Shown here: piece by piece, positions 1 through 6,084 of the stretch | How positions within the stretch are numbered: position 1 is the stretch's first letter | Layout of the letters: every line of letters starts with the position of its first letter | NCBI GenBank assembly: GCA_040755615.1 | Contig: JBFMAL010000052.1 | Location: forward strand, 1-9,591 | Source of the DNA: DYEP01 sp040755615 | GTDB taxonomy: Bacteria; Bacillota; Sulfobacillia; DUSP01; DYEP01 | Reading direction: 5' to 3' | Length of the DNA: 9,591 nucleotides | Notes under the pieces: model-generated | Database searches by the model: none | What the model was told of the DNA's origin: nothing | Seen by the model: only the letters and a program-made list of their open reading frames with translations | Made by a program: the position numbers and the translations under genes

Positions 1-100
1 TCTTGTGCTTTACCTTGCCATTTTCACGGTAAGTCTTTCGAAGCAATACTGCGGTGTATACCTTGCCTTTATAGGGCCTGCGGACCTCCTCGATGAACAT
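1..100 (-). CDS. transposase N-terminus (IS1634/IS4-like), partial
   Basis: An ATG at 98-100 on the minus strand opens a frame that stays open to the window edge (33 codons). It reads MFIEEVRRPYKGKVYTAV, then LLRKTYRENGKVKHK. A short basic N-terminus ending in a Y-R-E-N-G-K-V-K-H/Q-R/K motif is typical of the start of IS1634-type DDE transposases, which cut and paste their own element. A good ribosome binding site (GAGGTGAT, 107-114) precedes the ATG by about 7 nt. The catalytic DDE residues lie outside the window, so activity cannot be judged. The family assignment is from recall of the N-terminal motif and is moderately secure; some other IS4-type family is the main alternative. Confidence 0.6.
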   Translation of the reverse strand, partial: MFIEEVRRPYKGKVYTAVLLRKTYRENGKVKHK

Positions 101-119
101 GGCTACATCACCTCGCTAT

Positions 120-143
120 CTATATTCCATATTGCATGCCCAT
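120..143 (-). CDS. possible 7-codon leader peptide before the transposase
   Basis: Upstream of the transposase, the minus strand carries a strong Shine-Dalgarno sequence (AGGAGGAATT, within 144-153) placed directly before an ATG. The frame it opens is MGMQYGI followed by TAG at 120-122. It is out of frame with the transposase, whose own start is 20 nt downstream. A better ribosome site on a tiny ORF than on the transposase would fit translational coupling or dampening of transposase synthesis. This is inference from sequence only; a chance ORF is the alternative. Confidence 0.35.
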   Translation of the reverse strand: MGMQYGI

Positions 144-190
144 AATTCCTCCTTTATGACATAACCTTAATGGCTACATTTTTCACACAA

Positions 191-233
191 TAATGGCCTC
201 CAAGCCCGTAATCACGCGGTTAGGAGGCCATTA
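191..233. repeat. 11-bp perfect inverted repeat at the IS end
   Basis: TAATGGCCTCC (191-201) is matched by GGAGGCCATTA (223-233) around a 21-nt loop, and two further A-T pairs are possible next to the stem with one bulge. It sits at the boundary between insertion sequence and disrupted hutU, so it is probably a sub-terminal hairpin or end palindrome of the element. Such hairpins can block read-through transcription into a transposase gene. Confidence 0.7.
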
Positions 234-979
234 CAAAGGTGAACTTCCGGTTAATGATCTTACCGAACCGCGCCCGCTCACCGTACCCCAGCCAGCAGAC
301 GCGGGCTAGCAATCCCTGGAAAGACTTTTTCCCGGGCCATTCTTATCCAGTTGACCAGGGATCGGTTATACGAAAACTTTCGCAAAACCACTTCGTCGGT
401 CTTGTAGATGTCTTCGGGATCTCCCGACAGGGCAACCCAGCGGAAAGGCCCCTTTCCTTCGCAAAACAGCGGTCGGATATAGGCCGGGACGAAACCGGGA
501 AAGTCGAAGGCGTTCTCCACGCCTTGGGACTTGGCCATGGCACGGATGTTGTTGCCGTAGTCGAAGACAGCGGCACCTTTTTTCTGCATATCCAGCATTG
601 CTCTGACGTGCATGGCGATGGACTCCAACGCTCGCCGCCTGCATTCTTTAGCATCTCGCCTCCTGAGGTCAAGGGCCTCCTTCAGGGTGATGCCGTGGGG
701 CACGTAACCGTTTACTGGGTCATGAGCCGAAGTCGGGTCGGTGACCATGTCGGGGATGATTTCTCTGCGCACCAGTTCGGTATGGTTCTCTGCAGCGTTG
801 CCCACCAGACCGATGGATTTGGCCTCGCCGGCTGCAGTAAACCTATTGACCAGTTCCAATGCCTCGTCCAGGCTGTCAGTAATCAGATCGCAGTGACGCT
901 GACGGATGCGCCGCTCGACGCGGGAACGGTCCACTTCCACGTCCAGGCATACTCCTCCTGCCATGGTCCTAATCTCGCC
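220..979 (-). pseudogene. hutU: urocanate hydratase fragment, frameshifted and truncated
   Basis: Urocanate hydratase converts urocanate to imidazolone propionate in histidine breakdown, using tightly bound NAD+. The minus-strand frame 278-964 matches the middle of the family: MAGGVCLDVEVD, then the nucleotide-binding stretch GLVGNAAENHTELVRR, VTDPTSAHDPVNGY, FDYGNNIRAMA, and FVPAYIRPLFCEGKGPFRW with VALSGDPEDIY. A one-base slip near 316-318 throws it out of frame; in the next frame the expected QGLLARVCWLGYGERARFGKI continues and is then cut by the insertion sequence, with a stop at 220-222. The N-terminal third (before MAGGV) is replaced by unrelated sequence containing a stop, and the C-terminal region with the conserved DHLDxGSVASP motif is missing. 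About 245 of the usual 550 residues remain. It cannot encode a working enzyme. Confidence 0.92.
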
Positions 980-1087
980 CCCCTAAAAAGGAAGAGGGGA
1001 CACGTCAGCCAAACTTAGGTGTTTCCTTGGACAGGAATCTCCCCAACGAGGTCGAACCACCTGCGTGCAGGTGATCGCTCCGTGTAT

Positions 1088-1345
1088 TCATTCTACCCTC
1101 GAGGCGTACAGGCCTTTTCTGTGGGCAGTTAAGTATCCAATACAATAGGGGTCGAGTCCCAGCAGTGCCTGGGAAGCGTACACAAGGCCCATCATGCGCT
1201 TGTCCAGGAGATCCAAAATATAGCTGTCCATGCCAGCTGCCATGGTTGCACCATAAAGAGCTGGTTAAGCCCCTTGCGGTTGGGAAGTCCGTAAGAGATG
1301 TTGCTGAGTCCGCACACTTTGTGCACTTGAGACTCCCGGGTAATT
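1088..1345 (-). pseudogene. methyltetrahydrofolate:corrinoid methyltransferase, C-terminal remnant
   Basis: Read on the minus strand, 1250-1345 gives VHKVCGLSNISYGLPNRKGL plus NQLFMV. After a frameshift near 1250, 1088-1249 gives ATMAAGMDSYILDLLDKRM followed by MGLVYASQALLGLDPYC and a stop at 1088-1090. The GLSNISYGLPNR block and the MAAGxDxxILDxLDKRMM block are characteristic of the pterin-binding (DHPS-like TIM barrel) methyltransferases of the AcsE/MtgA type, which pass a methyl group between methyl-tetrahydrofolate and a corrinoid protein. The stop falls at a natural C-terminus; the first half of the protein (about 150 residues) is absent, replaced by a stop-containing sequence beyond 1345. 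The best-matching subfamily is the MtgA/MtvA-like one rather than canonical AcsE, but the fragment is too short to decide. Confidence 0.8.
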
Positions 1346-1388
1346 AGTTAACACGCCGATCCTGGGGGACATTAATGCTGCTTCTCTA

Positions 1389-1604
1389 TTACCATTCAGC
1401 CCAATACCCGCTTTCGTATATAAAGACACCAGCAGTCTTAGCAGCTATGGTGATGCTTTTTTCCTTCTCGATCAGCACTAACCTTTCAATGGGCATACCA
1501 AAGCGCTTACACCCAGGGCCGGGTAAACCCGGAGGATGATTTCCCTCAGCATCCACAGTTACGCCCGGAGATAAAATAATGCCAAAACGAGGTTTGTATG
1601 CCAA
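1389..1604 (-). CDS. unrecognised 71-residue open frame, possibly a gene remnant
   Basis: From an ATG at 1602-1604 the minus strand reads MAYKPRFGIILSPGVTVDA and ends GVFIYESGYWAEW, then TAA at 1389-1391. The frame has no stop back to about 1742, so the ATG may not be a real start. I see no Shine-Dalgarno sequence, no membrane segment and no family motif I recognise. It lies upstream of the methyltransferase remnant in the same direction, so it could be the tail of another decayed gene. Its possible upstream extension is antisense to the structured RNA candidate. Low confidence that it encodes a product. Confidence 0.2.
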   Translation of the reverse strand: MAYKPRFGIILSPGVTVDAEGNHPPGLPGPGCKRFGMPIERLVLIEKEKSITIAAKTAGVFIYESGYWAEW

Positions 1605-1635
1605 AAACCCCCAGTATATGACGTGAGACGCGGGA

Positions 1636-1641
1636 TATAAT
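1636..1641 (+). promoter_or_regulatory. -10 box (TATAAT) for the structured RNA
   Basis: A perfect TATAAT consensus lies on the plus strand about 15 nt before the first possible hairpin of the structured RNA. No good TTGACA-like -35 hexamer is found 16-18 nt upstream (the sequence there is AGTATA/GTATAT), so this would be a weak or factor-dependent promoter. Expected start of transcription is near 1648. Confidence 0.4.
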
Positions 1642-1647
1642 ACAGCA

Positions 1648-2080
1648 ATGAAGGGTCCTGTATGGCTGGTCGAAGATCGCTTCTGGTGTCCATAGGATAC
1701 TGCAAGCGGTCGAGCAAAGGTAGGTGCAGGTTCGCATCAGTGCAAATCAGGTGGCTTTGTCACTGGTATGGATCTGCAAGGTCTGCCGGCGACGGAGATC
1801 ATTACGAGCTTCAACGGGGCTTGGGGTAGTCCCGTGAAGGGATTACCTCGAGCTCACAAGAGGTTCGTAATGGTCGGGATAAGATCCTTTGAGGCTTTTT
1901 GCGGTAGTCTGTAAGGGTCGAAAGATCCTTACAGGCCACCCAGAGGTCTCAAAGGGTCGAGCGCAAGGTTGTGGTTGGCTTCTACTCAGGAATTCCTGGC
2001 AGCCGAGAGGTTGTCAGGAGTTCCTAAGAGGTCAATCACAGCCGGAGCCGAAGGTCATGCAGGGCCTTTCTTTTCTTCTC
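1648..2080 (+). ncRNA. large multi-hairpin structured RNA candidate, family unknown
   Basis: Four successive helical domains fold from the plus strand. Arm 1: 1725-1746 pairs with 1756-1778 (22 bp, one mismatch, one bulge). Domain 2 is a three-way junction: 1797-1808 with 1864-1875 encloses hairpins 1809-1818/1831-1839 and 1846-1849/1860-1863. Arm 3: 1883-1895 with 1946-1958, then 1903-1919 with 1924-1940, capped by GAAA (1920-1923). Arm 4: 1967-1983 with 2027-2043, then 1988-2004 with 2009-2025, capped by GAGA (2005-2008). About 17 of the pairs are G.U, which would be A.C mismatches on the other strand; this fixes the sense strand and argues for RNA-level selection. The single-stranded joints are short and A/G-rich (GGGATAA at 1876-1882, GAGCGCAA at 1959-1966). 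The part before 1725 can fold in at least two ways (for example 1675-1682 with 1704-1711, G.U included). A TATAAT lies upstream and a terminator-like hairpin downstream. It is not tmRNA, RNase P, SRP or 6S RNA by their hallmarks, and no group II domain V is seen. OLE, HEARO/omega-like or a new family remain open. Confidence 0.65.
2050..2080 (+). terminator. terminator-like hairpin ending the structured RNA
   Basis: GAAGGTC (2050-2056) pairs with GGCCTTT (2063-2069) around the loop ATGCAG, including G.U pairs that again favour the plus strand. A pyrimidine-rich tail rich in T (CTTTTCTTCTC) follows. It lies 7 nt after the last arm of the structured RNA and overlaps, in antisense, the final codons of murC. 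Confidence 0.5.
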
Positions 2081-3425
2081 CGTTACACAAGAACATGTCG
2101 CCTACCTGGTACACATCTCCCGCTCCCATGGTCAATACCAGGTCGCCCGGTCCGGTGTGTTCTCTCAGGACAGAAACCGCGGCCGGAAATGAGGGTGCGT
2201 AAACGGCACTTATGCCCATCTCTGTTGCCCTTCTTACGAGGTCGGACGATGTAACTTCTCCCTGATCCTTCTCTCGTGCCGCGTAAATTGGTACAACAAT
2301 AACCAGGTCCGCATCGGAAAACGCAGCAGCGAAGTCCTCCAGTAGCGCTTTGGTACGGGAGTATGTATGAGGTTCAAAAACGCATACGATACGTCTATAA
2401 GAGAATTCACGTGCCGCTTTGAGTGTCGCCCGGATTTCTGCAGGGTGATGCGCGTAATCATCTACAACAGTAACGCCGTTTATCTCTCCCCGATACTCAA
2501 AACGTCTTCCGGTCCCGCGGAATCTTGCCAGCGCCTCGCGCACTTTTTGCCTGTCTACACCGAAAAAAGATGTTGTAGCTATGGTGGCAAGCGCATTGTA
2601 GACGTTGTGCTTGCCCGGTATGGCGAGGCGAAACACTCCCCAGTCCTCACCATGTCCTGCTACGTGAAACACGGGGAAACCCGAGTCAACTTCTATCCTG
2701 TCCGCGCGAATCTCTGCGTTTTCGTCAATTCCATATGACAGTACCCTGCCCTGACGCTGCAAGCCTATCCTACGCGCCTCAGCGTCATCTGCGTTTACTA
2801 CCAGGCACCCCTCCGGATCCACCACTGTTGCGAAACGTTCAAAGGCACGAACTATGCTCTCCATATTCTTGAAGTAGTCCACATGGTCAAGATCGATATT
2901 TAGAATAATGCCGACGTGAGGCTTAAGATACAGGAAGTTCTCGGTGTACTCGCACGCCTCGGTGACGAAATACTCCGAACGGCCAAGCCGTACGTTCCCC
3001 CCTATGGACTCAAGTTCCCCTCCCACAAGCGCGGTGGGGTCAAGCCCCGAGTGCAGAAGTACTTCTGTGATCATGGAAGTTGTGGTTGTCTTACCATGAC
3101 TCCCCGCCACCGCTACTGATTTTGATGCGCGCTGCATGAGCCTGCCGAGCATCTCTGCTCTGCTTAGTGCGGGGATGTCCTCCTCTCGGGCCCGCACGAG
3201 TTCAGGGTTGTCTCCCTTCACCGCCGAAGTGTATATAACAAGGTCTGCCCCTTTCACCGCATCCGCGTGGTGGCCGAGATGGAACTTTACGCCCTTATCT
3301 ACCAATCGTTCAATGATCTTTGAACCCTTCACATCCGAACCGCTCACCTGGTGACCGTCTGCCAGCGCGATCTCGGCCATCGCGCTCATGCTGATGCCAC
3401 CTATACCGATGAAATGAACTCTCAC
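2055..3425 (-). CDS. murC: UDP-N-acetylmuramate--L-alanine ligase
   Basis: MurC joins L-alanine to UDP-N-acetylmuramic acid using ATP, the first peptide step of peptidoglycan precursor synthesis in the cytoplasm. I place the start at GTG 3423-3425, giving 456 residues (usual 430-460), because the family begins right before the HFIGIGGISMSA dinucleotide motif (residues 4-15) and AGGAAGG lies 8 nt upstream. An ATG at 3464 would add 13 residues that families lack. Visible motifs: ATP P-loop GSHGKTTTT (108-116), NIDLDHVDYF (176-185), GKHNVYNALA (271-280), VDDYAHHPAEI (321-331), FEPHTYSRT (350-358), and C-terminal GAGDVYQVG (434-442). All three Mur ligase domains are intact. It is separated by 77 nt from the polymerase gene upstream, on the same strand, and is not next to other cell-wall genes in this window, which is atypical; it may be carried on the repair-operon transcript. 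The stop TGA is at 2055-2057. Confidence 0.96.
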   Translation of the reverse strand: MRVHFIGIGGISMSAMAEIALADGHQVSGSDVKGSKIIERLVDKGVKFHLGHHADAVKGADLVIYTSAVKGDNPELVRAREEDIPALSRAEMLGRLMQRASKSVAVAGSHGKTTTTSMITEVLLHSGLDPTALVGGELESIGGNVRLGRSEYFVTEACEYTENFLYLKPHVGIILNIDLDHVDYFKNMESIVRAFERFATVVDPEGCLVVNADDAEARRIGLQRQGRVLSYGIDENAEIRADRIEVDSGFPVFHVAGHGEDWGVFRLAIPGKHNVYNALATIATTSFFGVDRQKVREALARFRGTGRRFEYRGEINGVTVVDDYAHHPAEIRATLKAAREFSYRRIVCVFEPHTYSRTKALLEDFAAAFSDADLVIVVPIYAAREKDQGEVTSSDLVRRATEMGISAVYAPSFPAAVSVLREHTGPGDLVLTMGAGDVYQVGDMFLCNGEEKKGPA

Positions 3426-3502
3426 GAATGATTCCTTCCTTTCCCAACGCTGAGCATCTCTCATCTTCGTGCCGTAAGTAATTTTTTCCTTCTTTCGGAT
3501 GC

Positions 3503-4372
3503 CTATTCACCGCGTCCATGCAGGTCTCTCCACGGGTCACCAATGTTCCGCAGCCGGGCGGGTACTGTTGCTAAGGTGTGCTCAGTTGGGGACGTGTGTT
3601 CCAGCTCGCTCCACCGAAGCGGAGTCGAAACCGTGGCGCCCTGAGTCGCCCTGGGGGAGTAAGCGGCCCGCATGGTCCTGCCCATCCCGTTTTGCAGGTA
3701 ATCCACATACACCCTGCCTTTTCGCTTCGCGCGTACCCTTTCTAATGTAAAAAATCCCGGCTCTGTCTCCATCAGTATAGTCCCTACGCGGCGTGCGAAT
3801 TCCGCCGCATCCCGGTGTGTTACCGAAAACCGCACGGGGCAGTAGACGTGCAGTCCCTCACCTCCCGTTGTCTTGCAGAAAGCCCTCAATCTGAGTTCAG
3901 AAAGGACCCTCCTGAGCAACACGCCCGCCTTTATGCACTCGGAAAACCCCGCTCCTTCCACAGGATCCAGGTCAAATGCGATAATATCGGGGTGGTGGGG
4001 ATCTTCACAAGTTGCCAACCACGCATGCACTTCGATGCACGCCTGCGACGCAAGCCACACTAGGTCTGCAGCGTGCACCGCCAGCATGTATTCGATAATG
4101 CCTTCATTGCTTGGAAAGGGAAACCTCTCGATCCACCCAGGAGCGTAGTCCGGAAGGTTTTTCTGGTAAAAGCCCTTCCCGGACACGCCATCAGGAAAAC
4201 GGATAAGAGACAACGGCCTACCTCTCAGGTGCGGTAGCATAAAAGGGGCTACAGCAGCGAAATACCTGGCCAGATCCGCCTTTCGGAGCCGCTCGTTAGC
4301 CCACAGCAGCTTGTCCGGGTTGGAAAACTGCAGCGTGCGCCCACCAACCCTGAAAGTGACTCGCTCTGTCAT
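3503..4372 (-). CDS. ligD: LigD-type polymerase/primase for end joining
   Basis: A stand-alone LigD polymerase domain (289 residues) of the archaeo-eukaryotic primase superfamily, which fills gaps and adds nucleotides, preferably ribonucleotides, at Ku-bound breaks. Motifs: the N-terminal FSNPDKLLW (16-24); LRGRPLSLIRFPDG (49-62), FYQKNLP (68-74); metal-binding FDLDP with Asp134 and Asp136; KTTGGEGLHVY (167-177) with His175; and VDYLQN (223-228) with the third acidic residue Asp224. The start ATG 4370-4372 overlaps the ligase stop as ATGA (4 nt), a sign of translational coupling. There is no ligase and no phosphoesterase domain fused, so the three LigD activities of Mycobacterium or Pseudomonas are split here. 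All key residues are present, so it should be active. Confidence 0.94.
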   Translation of the reverse strand: MTERVTFRVGGRTLQFSNPDKLLWANERLRKADLARYFAAVAPFMLPHLRGRPLSLIRFPDGVSGKGFYQKNLPDYAPGWIERFPFPSNEGIIEYMLAVHAADLVWLASQACIEVHAWLATCEDPHHPDIIAFDLDPVEGAGFSECIKAGVLLRRVLSELRLRAFCKTTGGEGLHVYCPVRFSVTHRDAAEFARRVGTILMETEPGFFTLERVRAKRKGRVYVDYLQNGMGRTMRAAYSPRATQGATVSTPLRWSELEHTSPTEHTLATVPARLRNIGDPWRDLHGRGE

Positions 4373-5253
4373 TGTTGCCCATCCCCCAGGTCGCGGACAG
4401 TCTTGTCTGCGCGCAGCCTTTTGAAAACAGGCTGGCGGAGCCTTCCGCTGTCGGTAAACTCAAGGTAGCTGACCTCGCACACGACCTCAGGCCTCACGTG
4501 AAAGACGCCATTTTGAGATGCAGCTGCCAGGCCAGACACAGTCTTTAGAATGTGCGCGCTCTGCTCCGCGCCGATCCCTGCTCCCACGCTACCTATGTAC
4601 TCGACCTCGCCAGACGGCCGGGGAAGGCCGAGAGCCACTGACGTCACCTGCCCGTCTCTTACGCTGTAACCTACAATGACAGCGTCGAGCGTCTTCGTGT
4701 GTCTGATCTTGATCCAGTAAGGGCTTCTGATCCCGGGCAGGTATGGGCTGGCCACGTGTTTTGCCACAATGCCCTCAAGGCCCAGACTGACAGCGGCTTC
4801 GTACGCCGCCGTCCCTTGCTCCCTTACCCCGTCGGTGATAAACACATCTCCTCCCGGAATCACTGTCTCCGAAAGCATGCGCTTTCGCTCAAGCAGGGGC
4901 CTGTCCATCACGTCGGCGCCGCCTTTACGCAGGATATCGAACGCCGCGTACACCATCCGTCCTCCAAGCCTCTTCAGCAGGTTGAAACTGGGTGTTCCCG
5001 ACGCGTCAAGTGCAAGCAGCTCCCCGTCCAGCACCACCTCGCGGCCTTCTATGTGACAGGACAGCTTAAGCCGCCTCCCGTACTTCTCCGTCATGTCAAG
5101 TCCGTTTCTGCTGATGAAGCTCACCCTGTCATTCACGTACACGAGGCACCGGTAGCCGTCCCACTTTGGCTCAAACAGATAGTCCGGAGAGTCGAACGGG
5201 CTGCGCCTCGAGACAGCCAGCATCGGACGGAGTAGCCCGTCATATTGCCCCAT
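4369..5253 (-). CDS. ligD: LigD-type ATP-dependent DNA ligase
   Basis: A stand-alone ATP-dependent DNA ligase (294 residues) that seals breaks after Ku bridging. Nucleotidyltransferase motifs are in order: I, EPKWDGYR (28-35) with adenylated Lys30; III, VLDGELL (74-80); IIIa, YAAFDIL (102-108); IV, EGIVAKH (160-166); V, WIKIR (180-184). The OB-fold domain follows, with VSYLEFTDSGRLRQPVF and a final basic tail near KRLRADKT, as in LigD ligase domains. The ATG at 5251-5253 lies 14 nt inside the end of ku, and AGGAAGGT precedes it within ku at a rather long spacing (about 12 nt). Its stop overlaps the polymerase start by 4 nt. It is a two-domain enzyme without the polymerase or phosphoesterase module, as in several Firmicutes and archaea. 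Confidence 0.95.
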   Translation of the reverse strand: MGQYDGLLRPMLAVSRRSPFDSPDYLFEPKWDGYRCLVYVNDRVSFISRNGLDMTEKYGRRLKLSCHIEGREVVLDGELLALDASGTPSFNLLKRLGGRMVYAAFDILRKGGADVMDRPLLERKRMLSETVIPGGDVFITDGVREQGTAAYEAAVSLGLEGIVAKHVASPYLPGIRSPYWIKIRHTKTLDAVIVGYSVRDGQVTSVALGLPRPSGEVEYIGSVGAGIGAEQSAHILKTVSGLAAASQNGVFHVRPEVVCEVSYLEFTDSGRLRQPVFKRLRADKTVRDLGDGQQ

Positions 5254-6034
5254 GCTCTCTCTTACCTTCCTGGGACCTTCTCACACTCTCCTTCAGCGCC
5301 TCCATGAGGTCAATTACCCTCGCCGGTTCGGGTTGCTCGGGCATCACCACTTCCTGGCCTGCGATACGGCGCTCGATGGCGGAAAGCAGCCTCTCTCTCG
5401 TGCGGTCCACGTATCTTCCAGGATCAAACGGGACGGACAGGTTCTCCACCAGCAGTCTGGCCATCTCCATCTCCCTTGCTTCTGGCTCGATGGGCGATAG
5501 ACCCTCCAGTACAGTGTAATCCCGCACCTCGGCCGGGTACAGCATGGTTTCCATCGCCAAGCATCCTCCGCGGTAGACGCGTACCGTCGCCAACGACTCC
5601 TTGGCCCGGATCCTCACTCTGCATATAGCCACCTTCTGCGTCTCGTTCATTATTCTGAGCAGCAGGTGGTAGGCGCGCTGTCCGCCCTCGGCAGGGGCGA
5701 GGTAATAGCTCTTGTCGAAATAGACCGGGTCGATCTCAGCTAGATTCACAAAGTCGAGGATAAGGATACTTTTGTCTCTTGTCCCGTCCTCGGTATCGAA
5801 ATCCTCGTTCTGCATGAGCACGTAGCGGCCCCTCTCGTACTCATATCCCATGACTATATCCTCTGGGGGGACCTCTTCCCGACAGACGGGACACCATTTC
5901 AAGTATCTTATGGGGCTTGAGCATCTGCGGTGGAGCTGGTTGAAACTCGGCCTCTGTCTGGATGTGGCGGCGTATAGTCTTACAGGTATGATCACCAGGC
6001 CGAACCCCAGTGTTCCCTTCCAGAGTGCACGCAT
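5240..6034 (-). CDS. ku: Ku DNA end-binding protein
   Basis: Bacterial Ku forms a homodimeric ring that slides onto broken double-stranded DNA ends and recruits LigD proteins in non-homologous end joining. The 264 residues match the family length. The N-terminus MRALWKGTLGFGLVIIPVRL is diagnostic, followed by SFNQLHRRC, the Cys-rich knuckle around KWCPVCREEV (His35, Cys38, Cys48, Cys51) and IVMGYEYERGRYV; the core ends with a short charged tail SVRRSQEGKREHGAI. The ATG 6032-6034 is preceded by GGAG with 10-nt spacing; an earlier ATG at 6037-6039 is better spaced but out of frame, which could reduce initiation. The gene leads the set ku, ligase, polymerase, all overlapping, so the proteins are probably made together. 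Confidence 0.97.
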   Translation of the reverse strand: MRALWKGTLGFGLVIIPVRLYAATSRQRPSFNQLHRRCSSPIRYLKWCPVCREEVPPEDIVMGYEYERGRYVLMQNEDFDTEDGTRDKSILILDFVNLAEIDPVYFDKSYYLAPAEGGQRAYHLLLRIMNETQKVAICRVRIRAKESLATVRVYRGGCLAMETMLYPAEVRDYTVLEGLSPIEPEAREMEMARLLVENLSVPFDPGRYVDRTRERLLSAIERRIAGQEVVMPEQPEPARVIDLMEALKESVRRSQEGKREHGAI

Positions 6035-6057
6035 AACATAACAACTCCTAACTGCAA

Positions 6058-6078
6058 GGGGCCCGGTTCGCGGGCCCC
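6058..6078 (-). terminator. GC-rich hairpin between ytfJ and ku
   Basis: GGGGCCCG (6058-6065) pairs perfectly with CGGGCCCC (6071-6078) around a 5-nt loop, in the 50-nt gap after the ytfJ stop. On the minus strand it is followed by TTGCAGTTAGG rather than a run of T, so it is a weak intrinsic terminator or an attenuator that lowers, but may not prevent, read-through into ku. Confidence 0.6.
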
Positions 6079-6084
6079 CGGTGT

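Larger units (their letters stand above)
1..235 (-). mobile_element. IS1634-like insertion sequence, 5' end only
   Basis: The left end of the window holds the transposase start, its untranslated leader and an end palindrome of an insertion sequence that continues beyond position 1. The hutU reading frame (right side) loses its family resemblance after the GKIIN motif near 252, then runs into this sequence and stops at 220-222, so the element apparently landed inside hutU. The exact outer edge is not certain and lies somewhere in about 233-252. The family call rests only on the first 33 transposase residues. Confidence 0.6.

Noticed and set aside
239..1018. 259-codon plus-strand open frame
   Set aside because: It is the complement of the hutU remnant, whose minus-strand translation matches a well-known family; the plus-strand protein has no recognisable motif.
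1053..1073. Hairpin CACCTG-CGTG-CAGGTG as a terminator
   Set aside because: A 6-bp palindrome between two pseudogenes without a T tract on either strand; too weak to call.
1903..1940. Group II intron domain V as an explanation for the GAAA hairpin
   Set aside because: The stem is too long and lacks the AGC catalytic triad and two-nucleotide bulge of domain V; no 5' GUGYG start or maturase accompanies it.
3426..3464. Longer murC start at ATG 3462-3464
   Set aside because: It adds 13 residues before the conserved N-terminal motif and lacks a well-placed ribosome site, whereas GTG 3423-3425 has AGGAAGG at good spacing.
4699..5235. 178-codon plus-strand open frame
   Set aside because: It lies antisense to the ligase gene, which has all nucleotidyltransferase motifs; a shadow of high-GC coding sequence.
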